DNA from: Bacteroidales bacterium
GTDB lineage: Bacteria; Bacteroidota; Bacteroidia; Bacteroidales; JAOZTL01
Reading direction: 5' to 3'
Length of the DNA stretch: 5,090 bases
NCBI GenBank assembly: GCA_029942205.1
Contig: JAOZTL010000199.1
Coordinates: 1,168 to 6,257, forward strand
The notes beneath the pieces were generated by a model. It ran no database searches. It had not been told where the DNA came from and saw nothing but the letters and a program-made list of their open reading frames with translations. The number at the start of each line of letters is the position of its first letter. Position 1 is the first letter of the stretch. Positions 1 to 5,090 of the stretch are shown here, piece after piece. The translations under genes were made by a program, and so were the position numbers.

Positions 1-156
1 TACTAAGTTATTTACCTGTTTTTCGGTTATCGCATTTATTTGTTTTTCATAAACTTTACTTGAAGGTGTGATATCAAAATCACACATAAATTCCTGAGCG
101 TAAGCTTCGTTCCCGATTGTGGTTTTGATCTTTCGTAATTGTTTTTTAACTTGCAT
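1..156 (-). CDS. Partial gene, possible phage terminase large-subunit nuclease-half fragment
   Basis: The minus strand is open from an ATG at 154-156 to the window edge, giving 52 codons, and the 3' end lies outside. The product begins MQVKKQLRKIKTTIGNEAYA. Residues 17-28 (EAYAQEFMCDFD) resemble the segment of phage terminase large subunits (packaging motor) where the ATPase half passes into the RNase H-like nuclease half, of the general form xYxQEFxCxF. An in-frame TAA lies two codons before the ATG, so the usual N-terminal ATPase half cannot be joined to it in this frame. That suggests either a truncated prophage remnant or a short protein that starts here. It is divergent from the NifX-like gene with only 33 bp between the start codons. 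Family assignment rests on one short motif and is tentative; a hypothetical protein is the fallback. Confidence 0.42.
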   Translation of the reverse strand, partial: MQVKKQLRKIKTTIGNEAYAQEFMCDFDITPSSKVYEKQINAITEKQVNNLV

Positions 157-189
157 TTGTTAATATGAATAATTTACAAAAGACTAAAC

Positions 190-594
190 ATGAAAAAAAT
201 AGCAATTCCAGTTATAAATGGTGTTCTAAGCTCGCACTTTGGGCACAGTAAGTACTTTTATGTGTACGAAATCGAAAATAATAAAATAAAAAGCGAATCA
301 ATGCTTAATCCTCCAGAGCATGTTCCTGGATCTTATCCCAGTTTTCTAGTAACACAAGGCGTAACAGATGTTATTCTGGGAGGCGCAGGGCAGCGTGTGG
401 TTCAAATATTTGAATCCAATGGCATATCAACACACTTAGGCGCACCCGTAAAAGCAGCCAAAGAGCTGGCACAAGATTTATTAGATGGAAAGCTATTTAT
501 TTCCGACAATTCTTGCGACAGCGACGAGCATGAGCACGGCGATCACGACCACCACCATCACAACACAGGACAAGGACATCGACATCACAAATAA
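190..594 (+). CDS. NifX/NifB-C-type dinitrogenase iron-molybdenum cofactor biosynthesis domain protein with His-rich tail
   Basis: The complete 134-residue protein is a single Nitro_FeMo-Co domain (the fold of NifX, NafY and the NifB C-terminus) spanning residues 1-108. Visible family marks are the first strand KKIAIPV, the motif LSSHFGHSKYF at 13-23, PPEHVPG at 41-47, and VILGGAGQRVVQIFESNGI at 61-79. GKLFISDNSCD follows at 100-110, where relatives often have a C-x-H ending. Members bind Fe-S or Fe-Mo clusters or other metals in the cytoplasm. Small stand-alone members are common outside nitrogen fixers, and no nif gene is visible here. Residues 114-133 hold ten histidines among Asp, Glu and Gly, including a run of four, and probably bind metal ions such as Ni, Zn or Cu. 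Cys109 is the only cysteine. The start is the ATG at 190, with an A-rich leader and no Shine-Dalgarno. The domain call is firm; the physiological role is unknown. Confidence 0.9.
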   Translation: MKKIAIPVINGVLSSHFGHSKYFYVYEIENNKIKSESMLNPPEHVPGSYPSFLVTQGVTDVILGGAGQRVVQIFESNGISTHLGAPVKAAKELAQDLLDGKLFISDNSCDSDEHEHGDHDHHHHNTGQGHRHHK

Positions 595-612
595 AAGGTC
601 GAAGATCTTTTT
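593..612 (+). terminator. Candidate intrinsic terminator on the stop codon of the NifX-like gene
   Basis: AAAAGGTC (593-600) pairs with GATCTTTT (604-611) across a GAA loop, giving eight pairs including one G-U. The stem starts within the TAA stop codon and ends in a run of five T. The run is mostly inside the stem and the stem is AT-rich, so termination may be weak. It fits the 3' end of the 190-594 transcript. Confidence 0.45.
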
Positions 613-618
613 GATATA

Positions 619-743
619 GCTTACGCAATTATGTAAATTCCGATGATTCAGTAAGTATTATATATTTACTTAGTTACAAGTTCTTTATTTAATAAGTATT
701 ACACAAGTGCGTAAGCAACATTAAACAGCACGAAGTGCTTTAA
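619..743 (+). promoter_or_regulatory. Structured leader upstream of the flavin oxidoreductase
   Basis: Most of the 170-bp gap between the NifX-like gene and the oxidoreductase consists of paired words. GCTTACGCA (619-627) is a perfect inverted repeat of TGCGTAAGC (708-716). Nested inside are TGTAA (632-636) with TTACA (699-703), and AGTAAGTA (650-657) with TATTTACT (663-670, one G-U pair). A separate hairpin follows: TTAAA (721-725), a CA bulge, GCAC (728-731), GAA loop, GTGC (735-738), TTTAA (739-743). It ends 21 bases before the ATG at 765. A 9-bp direct repeat TAAGTATTA occurs at 652-660 and 693-701. The pairings are seen directly; a role as folded 5' leader or operator is inference. No convincing Bacteroidota TAnnTTTG promoter box was found. 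Confidence 0.35.
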
Positions 744-764
744 TTTCCCAAAAAATAACAAATT

Positions 765-2624
765 ATGCTAAAACTAAAGAATCCATTTATCATGGCACCC
801 GTAAAAGCTGGATACAGCAACGGGACAGGCGTATTTACAGAAAAACATTTTCATTTTTATGCCGCACGAGCCAAACATTTAGGAGCTATAAGCCCCGAAC
901 CGCTTTATATCGATAAGGGCTTACGTGAATTACCCACTCAGCTGGGAATTGATGATGATAGCAAAATAGAAGGCTTAAAGCGATTTACTGAAATGCTGCA
1001 TAGCCACGATACCAAAGCAATTGCGCATTTGAACCATCCAGGTCGCATGGCAAACCCGATGATCCCGAACAACTATTTTGTTTCGTCGAGCGACAAAGCC
1101 TGTGAGGCAGGCGGTGCTAAGCCTACTCGCCTCGGAACGGGTGCTGATAAACAAAAAGTGATTGACTTATTCGTGCAAGCCGCTGTGAGAGCCGAAAAAG
1201 CAAATTTTGATTTTGTGGAACTCCAATTTGGGCATGGTTATTTGGTTGCACAGTTTATCTCCCAAAAAGTAAATGATCGTACCGATACTTATGGCGGCAG
1301 TTTTAAAAACCGAACACGTCTGGCTTTCGATATACTGGCAGCGGTAAAAAAAGCCATACAGATTCCTGTTATTATACGTATTAGTGGCGATGAGATGTTA
1401 CCTGATGGTATCAAACTTGACGAAATGAAACAGTTTGCCAAATTATTGGCAGACAAAGGTGCAGCAGCCATTCATGTGTCGGCAGGTACGGTGTGCTCTA
1501 CGCCTCCATGGTACTTTCAGCACATGTTCGTCCCGAAAGGAAAAACATGGCAATTGGCTGCCGAAATCAAAAAAGTAATTGATATTCCTGTCATATTTGT
1601 TGGACAAATAAACACGAGCGAAGATATTGATCGATTAAGAAACGAGTTTAAAGCCGATTATTTGGCAATTGGTCGTCCGATGCTTGCCGATCCTGATTTT
1701 GTAGGAAAATACTTGGATTTAGTAGACGGACAAATACGCCCCTGCTTGGCATGTAGCGATGGTTGCCTTGGTGGTGTAAAATCGGGCAAAGGCGTTGGTT
1801 GTATGGTAAACCCAACGGTTGGTAAAGAAAATATTTTATTGACAAAAACAAACGATTCAAAGCATTATGCCATTGTTGGTGGCGGGCTTGCTGGCATGGA
1901 AACCGCCATAACACTCACCAAAAGAGGGCATCAAGCGACTATTTATGAGAAGAATGTACTCGGTGGGCAATTCAATTTGGCTTATTTACCACCTAAAAAA
2001 GAATCACTCAAAAAAATAGTGGATTTTTATGTGCAAGAAATAAAATCGCAGCAAATTCCTGTAATTACACAAGAGGCTACTGCCAACGATTTGGACGGGA
2101 AATACGATGGAGTAATCCTTGCAAGCGGCTCTGTGCCTACCATTCCGCCTATTGATGGGTTGAAAAAATATTTTTGGGCTGAAGTGCTCGAAAATCAAAA
2201 TATGCCTACTGCTAAGCGTGTAGTTGTGATCGGTGGAGGGCTTATCGGTGTGGAAGTTGCTCACAAGCTAGAGAAAAAAGGAAATAAAGTGAGCATTATC
2301 GAAATGCTAGACGAGGTAGCACGTGGCATGGAAATGATAGAGAAAAAACTGACTATGGCTAGCTTTAAAAATAGTGATGTGGATATTTTCTTAAACACAA
2401 AAGTTACAAAAATAGATACCGACACCGTTTTTATTGAAAACGAAAACATGCGTAGCTCGATAGAACAGGTCGATCTTATCGTTTTAGCAACAGGAATGCG
2501 AGCTTATGCACCTCTGTTAGAGCAAATCAAACAAACACCTGTAATGCTTGTGGGTGATGCAAAACAAGTCGCTAAAGCCCAAAATGCCATTGCGGATGGT
2601 TATGAATTGGCTGCTAATTTATAA
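765..2624 (+). CDS. NADH:flavin oxidoreductase, 2,4-dienoyl-CoA reductase-like (Old Yellow Enzyme family, FMN/4Fe-4S/FAD)
   Basis: This complete 619-residue protein has the three-part layout of FadH-type 2,4-dienoyl-CoA reductase, trimethylamine dehydrogenase and clostridial enoate or bile-acid reductases. Residues 1-320 form the FMN-binding TIM barrel, with AHLNHPGR (87-94), GHGYLVAQF (156-164, Tyr159 at the usual catalytic Tyr position), RISGDE (205-210) and AIGRPMLADPDF (301-312). The 4Fe-4S ligands are Cys327, Cys330, Cys334 and Cys346, in the classical CxxCx3Cx11C spacing. Residues 368-619 form the FAD/NAD(P) part, with VGGGLAG (371-377), a second VIGGGLIG (488-495), LATG (574-577) and the terminal VGDA (596-599). 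Electrons should pass NAD(P)H to FAD to 4Fe-4S to FMN to an enone or enoyl substrate; the substrate cannot be read here. The N-terminus is some 15-20 residues shorter than usual, yet an in-frame TAA at 756-758 excludes an earlier start. The enzyme is predicted to be cytosolic. Confidence 0.95.
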   Translation: MLKLKNPFIMAPVKAGYSNGTGVFTEKHFHFYAARAKHLGAISPEPLYIDKGLRELPTQLGIDDDSKIEGLKRFTEMLHSHDTKAIAHLNHPGRMANPMIPNNYFVSSSDKACEAGGAKPTRLGTGADKQKVIDLFVQAAVRAEKANFDFVELQFGHGYLVAQFISQKVNDRTDTYGGSFKNRTRLAFDILAAVKKAIQIPVIIRISGDEMLPDGIKLDEMKQFAKLLADKGAAAIHVSAGTVCSTPPWYFQHMFVPKGKTWQLAAEIKKVIDIPVIFVGQINTSEDIDRLRNEFKADYLAIGRPMLADPDFVGKYLDLVDGQIRPCLACSDGCLGGVKSGKGVGCMVNPTVGKENILLTKTNDSKHYAIVGGGLAGMETAITLTKRGHQATIYEKNVLGGQFNLAYLPPKKESLKKIVDFYVQEIKSQQIPVITQEATANDLDGKYDGVILASGSVPTIPPIDGLKKYFWAEVLENQNMPTAKRVVVIGGGLIGVEVAHKLEKKGNKVSIIEMLDEVARGMEMIEKKLTMASFKNSDVDIFLNTKVTKIDTDTVFIENENMRSSIEQVDLIVLATGMRAYAPLLEQIKQTPVMLVGDAKQVAKAQNAIADGYELAANL

Positions 2625-2694
2625 AGTCTTCGATCTTATACCAAACCGCTATCAAAATACTGAATATAAAGAGTTTCTTTTAGCCCTATTAGCG

Positions 2695-2737
2695 TTCAAA
2701 AAAATATGCAGTAATGGCTATGTAAGATTTTTTTGAA
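2695..2737. terminator. Perfect 11-bp hairpin downstream of the oxidoreductase, candidate bidirectional terminator
   Basis: TTCAAAAAAAT (2695-2705) is the exact reverse complement of ATTTTTTTGAA (2727-2737), with a 21-base loop. The hairpin starts 71 bases after the oxidoreductase stop codon and presents a T7 run on either strand. It has only one G-C pair and the T-run lies within the stem, so it is not a textbook terminator. It is, however, the best candidate for the 3' end of the 765-2624 transcript. Confidence 0.4.
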
Positions 2738-2814
2738 AACAGGCAAAAGAAACGTTTTAAATTCATAATTATGATAGCATTTCAGTATATAAACTAATTC
2801 AATGCCTGTGGCTT

Positions 2815-3010
2815 GAACGCAAATTAATTGATTATGTATCAAAGCGGATTATCTTAGGAAGATAAATTAAATAAACTCTAATAGCGAACTTGCTTTGTTC
2901 TTTAACGACTTAAAAAATCTACCAATAACACAACTATTAAAGGATTTTTTTAAGGACGTTAAAGGACATAAGAACGAGTATAATTATTATATGTTATTTA
3001 ATTTGCGTTC
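2815..3010. repeat. 196-bp block bounded by perfect 13-bp inverted repeats (MITE-like element or structured RNA)
   Basis: GAACGCAAATTAA (2815-2827) is the exact reverse complement of 2998-3010. Between the arms lie three local hairpins: TTGAT/ATCAA (2828-2842), TTATCTT/AAGATAA with an AGG loop (2849-2865), and a long imperfect hairpin at 2896-2968. In single-stranded form the outer arms would close a multi-branched fold. CTT flanks both sides (2812-2814 and 3011-3013) and could be a 3-bp target duplication, but three bases may be chance. No open frame of note is inside. Either a non-autonomous mobile element or a non-coding RNA would fit, and the sequence alone does not decide between them. 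Confidence 0.5.
2896..2968. repeat. Long imperfect hairpin of about 24 base pairs
   Basis: The lower stem pairs 2896-2907 with 2957-2968: twelve pairs, one of them G-U, with core TTTAACG/CGTTAAA. After a small internal loop (A2908 against G2955-A2956), 2909-2919 pairs with 2943-2954, leaving one bulged T; 2920 and 2942 can add a G-U pair. The loop is about 21 bases (2921-2941). Its arms also contain the repeated word TTAAAGGA (2938-2945 and 2959-2966), partly a by-product of the pairing. It is the strongest secondary structure I can find in the window. Confidence 0.6.
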
Positions 3011-3028
3011 CTTAGTAGTATTAATTTT

Positions 3029-3045
3029 CAGACATCGTCTGTTTT
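3029..3045 (+). terminator. Short hairpin with T-run, terminator-like
   Basis: CAGAC (3029-3033) pairs with GTCTG (3037-3041) across an ATC loop and is followed at once by TTTT then ATTT. It lies 18 bases beyond the 196-bp inverted-repeat block and 81 bases before the start of the next gene. It could end a transcript of that block or act as an attenuator in the leader of the DUF4139 gene. The stem is only five pairs. Confidence 0.35.
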
Positions 3046-3126
3046 ATTTCAATTTATTTTCGTAACTTACTCATCGGAAATTACAGAATTAATAGATCAA
3101 AAGACTTTAACCTTTAATGTATAACT

Positions 3127-4716
3127 ATGAACTTACAATCGACAATAAAAGCAGTAACAGTGTACAGCGATCGGGCACAAATTACACGTTCATCTAAAAT
3201 TAGCGAATTATACGGTGAGCAAGAGCTTATTTTTGATAATCTACCCGCAACAATAGACTCCGAGAGTATCCAAATAAACACCAAAGCAAAGCTTATACTG
3301 AAAGATATTAAGTATGAAAAAACATACTTAGAACAAAGTAATAATAAACAGTTCTTGCAATTAACGAATGAGATAGAAACACTCAACGATCAATTAATCG
3401 AAATTCAAGACACCATTAGCCTTGATGAAAGTGAGAAAGAATTTGCTAATCAAATTGTTCAAAAAATAACGTCGAGCGATAATAAAAAAGGAGAAACAGA
3501 GCTAAATCCTGATAGTTGGGCGAAAATGATGGATTTTTATCGGAAAAAAGTAGAACAGCTCAATGAAAGTATCCGAAAAAACACCATTCAATTCAGAAAG
3601 TTCAACAAGAAAAAAGAACATTTAGAGTTACAAAAGCAAAATTTCGATAAAAATACCTACATCGAGAATCATCAAGTGCGCCTAGTTGTGGATATTAGCG
3701 AGAAAAAAGAGTTTGAGTTAGAAGTGCTTTATTTGGTGCATGGTCCTAGCTGGACACCGACTTACGATGTTCGGGTCGATTCTCAAAATAAAATGGTGAG
3801 CTTTGGGTATAATGCATTTATCACACAAAACTCGGGCGAAGACTGGGAAGACGTGCAGCTCACTTTATCCACCGCACGAGCCTACGTGAAAGGCAATGCT
3901 CCGAAACTAGTCCCCTGGAGTTTAGATATTTACGTTCCATTACCACCTCCTATGGCACGAAAGAAAAAAAGTAAAGGTGCTATGCATGAAATGGCTAAGA
4001 TGTCAAGAACGAGAGGCATTATGGATGAAGTGGCAGAAGCAGCACCAATGGCTGAATCTCCTAAAGTGGCAGTAAAAACAGAAGGAACAGCGGCAGTATT
4101 CGTTATTTTGAGTAAAAATACAATTTTGGCTAACAAACAATCGCACAAAGTAGGAATTGGCATACATCAATTACAGTCGGCTTTTGAATACGCTACCGTG
4201 CCTAAGCTTTCTACATTTGTTTATCTCAAAGCAAAAATTACGAATAATACTGAATTTGCATTTTTGGCTGGCAAATCGAATATTTTTTTAGACGGAAATT
4301 TTGTAAGCTCCTCGCAAATGAAATTGGTACAGCCTAGCGAAAACTTTAGTTTGGCATTGGGAATAGACGAAATGTTTACCGTCGAGCGCAAATTGATCGA
4401 TAAACACAGCAAAGGAGAGGGTTTATTTAGTAAAAAACGAACCAAAATTGTGTATGAATATTCGCTAGAAATAAAAAATAACAAACAAACCGATGAGGAG
4501 TTGGTGTTAGAGGATCAAATTCCTAAATCGAGAAACGAAGATATTGAAGTTCACTTACTTGAACCGAAAATTAAAGACAATTCAGATAGCCTGAGCCGAA
4601 GCGAAATGGATTATTTGACTTGGAAGTTTCCGATAAAGGCTGGCGAAAAAAAATTAATCGAATTGAAATACTCCGTAGAGTATTCTAAAACAAACACAAT
4701 CAGCGGACTTGAATAG
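3127..4716 (+). CDS. DUF4140/DUF4139 protein (mucoidy inhibitor MuiA family)
   Basis: This complete 529-residue protein opens with a DUF4140 domain at about 7-105 (IKAVTVYSDRAQITRSS, then a strand-rich part including LIFDNLPATIDSESI). Charged, coiled-coil-like helices at about 65-115 and 133-175 follow. From about 198 to 525 comes DUF4139, with YLVHGPSWTPTYDVRV (202-217), QNSGEDWEDVQLTLSTA (234-250), and the closing LTWKFPIKAGEKKLIELKY (497-515). A Lys/Met/Ala-rich, probably disordered linker (about 271-320) interrupts DUF4139, as is usual for the family. No signal peptide or membrane helix is visible, so a cytosolic location is inferred. The molecular function of the family is unknown; the MuiA name comes from a mucoidy phenotype and should not be read as a mechanism. 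An in-frame TAA at 3115-3117 fixes the ATG at 3127 as the earliest start. There is no Shine-Dalgarno. Confidence 0.93.
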   Translation: MNLQSTIKAVTVYSDRAQITRSSKISELYGEQELIFDNLPATIDSESIQINTKAKLILKDIKYEKTYLEQSNNKQFLQLTNEIETLNDQLIEIQDTISLDESEKEFANQIVQKITSSDNKKGETELNPDSWAKMMDFYRKKVEQLNESIRKNTIQFRKFNKKKEHLELQKQNFDKNTYIENHQVRLVVDISEKKEFELEVLYLVHGPSWTPTYDVRVDSQNKMVSFGYNAFITQNSGEDWEDVQLTLSTARAYVKGNAPKLVPWSLDIYVPLPPPMARKKKSKGAMHEMAKMSRTRGIMDEVAEAAPMAESPKVAVKTEGTAAVFVILSKNTILANKQSHKVGIGIHQLQSAFEYATVPKLSTFVYLKAKITNNTEFAFLAGKSNIFLDGNFVSSSQMKLVQPSENFSLALGIDEMFTVERKLIDKHSKGEGLFSKKRTKIVYEYSLEIKNNKQTDEELVLEDQIPKSRNEDIEVHLLEPKIKDNSDSLSRSEMDYLTWKFPIKAGEKKLIELKYSVEYSKTNTISGLE

Positions 4717-4718
4717 GA

Positions 4719-4736
4719 GGCAGCTTTGCCCTTTTT
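4719..4736 (+). terminator. Weak terminator-like hairpin after the DUF4139 gene
   Basis: GGCA (4719-4722) pairs with TGCC (4727-4730) over a GCTT loop and is followed by CTTTTT, two bases after the stop codon. With only four stem pairs this is marginal, but the position and T-run suit the 3' end of the gene. Confidence 0.3.
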
Positions 4737-4817
4737 GATGTTGCTTAGGCACGCATAAAATATTTTTCTATCCAACTGTATACTCCTATGCAGTTTGGGT
4801 AATTTCTTATGTTCAAC

Positions 4818-4900
4818 GAACTGCCGTATACCAGACGCATACGTAAGGTAGTGCAAGAGGCGTACTGGTGGGAGTTTTCCTGTCAAGGCGGCTATTCGAT
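4818..4900 (+). mobile_element. Group II intron 3' remnant (domains V and VI)
   Basis: The segment GAACTGCCGTATACC (4818-4832), followed by ATACGTAAGGTAGTGC (4839-4854), reads like domain V of bacterial group II introns. CTGCCGTA (4821-4828) pairs with 4844-4851 except for a G/A mismatch (4826 against 4846, where a C is expected). CTGGTGGGA (4865-4873) then pairs with 4878-4887 through several G-U pairs, leaving an A bulged on the 3' side (4885 or 4886), as the branch-point A does in domain VI. The block ends GGCTATTCGAT (4890-4900), like known intron ends. No domain I or intron-encoded reverse transcriptase is present, since the DUF4139 gene stops only about 100 bp upstream. The inner domain V helix is also poorly paired. 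It is therefore a dead tail rather than an active intron. Identification is from memory of the consensus. Confidence 0.55.
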
Positions 4901-4908
4901 TATGGTTT

Positions 4909-5090
4909 CTAATTTTTAATCTGTCTTTTTGCAATAATAAATGGTTCTTTTCCTGCAAAAACTATTGGGACTTTAATTATATTATTTTCATCTATTTTAT
5001 TATCAATTAGCTCTTTATAATATTTATTTCTATCTATTTGATTTATTGCAAATTCTATTTGTTCATTAATTCGTTTATTAAAATCTTCAA
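4909..5090 (-). CDS. Partial PD-(D/E)XK nuclease-like protein, C-terminal 59 residues
   Basis: The minus strand is open from the window edge to a TAG at 4909-4911, giving 59 residues, and the 5' part lies outside. The stretch AINQIDRNKYYKELI (residues 14-28 of the visible part) followed by IIKVPIVFAGKEPFII (37-52) matches the pattern ALxQIxxKxYxxxL...IxxVxIxFxGKxP. That pattern ends the PD-(D/E)XK_9 domain of Bacteroidota proteins that carry an N-terminal AAA-ATPase-like domain. The catalytic D/E-x-K residues and the ATPase part would lie upstream, beyond the window. Codon use is more AT-rich than in the complete genes. It converges on the plus-strand intron remnant, only about 9 bp away. Such proteins are often numerous in a genome and their role is unsettled. 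Confidence 0.65.
   Translation of the reverse strand, partial: EDFNKRINEQIEFAINQIDRNKYYKELIDNKIDENNIIKVPIVFAGKEPFIIAKRQIKN

Larger units (their letters stand above)
2625..3126. other. 502-bp gene-free spacer rich in inverted repeats
   Basis: I see no credible gene here. Open frames either lack starts or are short continuations of neighbouring genes in another frame. The stretch is very AT-rich and contains an 11-bp perfect hairpin (2695-2737), a 12-bp palindrome TCATAATTATGA (2763-2774), and a 196-bp block bounded by 13-bp inverted repeats (2815-3010). A small hairpin with a T-run lies at 3029-3045. About 80 bp without obvious structure then lead to the next gene at 3127. Confidence 0.7.

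Noticed and set aside
66..85. Inverted repeat GTGTGAT/ATCACAC
   Set aside because: It lies within the coding frame of the terminase-like fragment over the CDFDIT codons, so coding constraint explains it as well as an operator would.
190..2624. Part of a nitrogen-fixation cluster
   Set aside because: Stand-alone NifX-fold proteins are widespread in non-fixers, and no nifHDK, nifB radical-SAM or nifEN sequence is in the window.
2548..2736. Plus-strand open frame of 62 codons overlapping the end of the oxidoreductase
   Set aside because: Its first third is an out-of-frame reading of the real gene, and the rest runs into the hairpin at 2695-2737.
2871..3062. Plus-strand open frame with a protein-like stretch (LKNLPITQLLKDFFKDVKG) across the long hairpin
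   Set aside because: No start codon precedes the stretch. Its apparent sense coincides with the hairpin arms, and the tail becomes low-complexity hydrophobic. It is better explained as an accident of AT-rich paired sequence.
3114..3386. Minus-strand open frame of 90 codons antisense to the DUF4139 start
   Set aside because: A shadow of the real gene; the hydrophobic composition is what the reverse strand of a charged coding sequence gives.
4611..4958. Minus-strand open frame of 115 codons
   Set aside because: It is antisense to the DUF4139 C-terminus and the intron remnant, and out of frame with the nuclease-like gene. No family features.
1..5090. CRISPR array, tRNA, rRNA
   Set aside because: No regularly spaced repeats, and I recognise no cloverleaf with T-loop consensus or rRNA sequence.

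Overview
The window looks like part of a Bacteroidota chromosome. It is AT-rich, and the genes lack Shine-Dalgarno sequences and instead have A-rich leaders. Gene content fits as well: a cytosolic DUF4140/DUF4139 protein and the tail of what resembles a PD-(D/E)XK nuclease of the ATPase-linked type common in that phylum. These are judgements from recognition, not from a search.

Layout, left to right. (1) 1-156, minus strand: the first 52 codons of a gene that leaves the window. It resembles the start of the nuclease half of a phage terminase large subunit and is probably a prophage remnant. (2) 190-594, plus: a complete small NifX/NifB-C-type metal-cluster-binding protein with a histidine-rich tail. 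A hairpin that could act as a terminator sits on its stop codon. (3) 595-764: an intergenic leader with a 9-bp inverted repeat, a 9-bp direct repeat and local hairpins. (4) 765-2624, plus: a 619-residue FMN/4Fe-4S/FAD NADH:flavin oxidoreductase of the 2,4-dienoyl-CoA reductase (Old Yellow Enzyme) type. (5) 2625-3126: a 502-bp gap without a credible gene but rich in inverted repeats. It includes a 196-bp block (2815-3010) bounded by perfect 13-bp inverted repeats that enclose a long hairpin of about 24 pairs. (6) 3127-4716, plus: a complete DUF4140/DUF4139 (mucoidy-inhibitor MuiA family) protein. (7) 4717-4908: a short stretch whose end reads like domains V and VI of a group II intron, with no other intron part present. 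(8) 4909-5090, minus: the last 59 codons of a PD-(D/E)XK-like protein entering from the right.

The three complete genes all read rightward but are separated by 170 and 502 bp of structured spacer, so they are more likely independent units than one operon. The NifX-like protein (putative Fe-S or metal cluster carrier) and the Fe-S flavoenzyme are compatible neighbours, but nothing in the sequence proves cooperation. Phage-like and intron-like remnants at the two edges, plus the inverted-repeat block in the middle, suggest a locus that has collected mobile-element debris. The least explained item is the 2815-3010 block, which could be a MITE-like element or a structured RNA.
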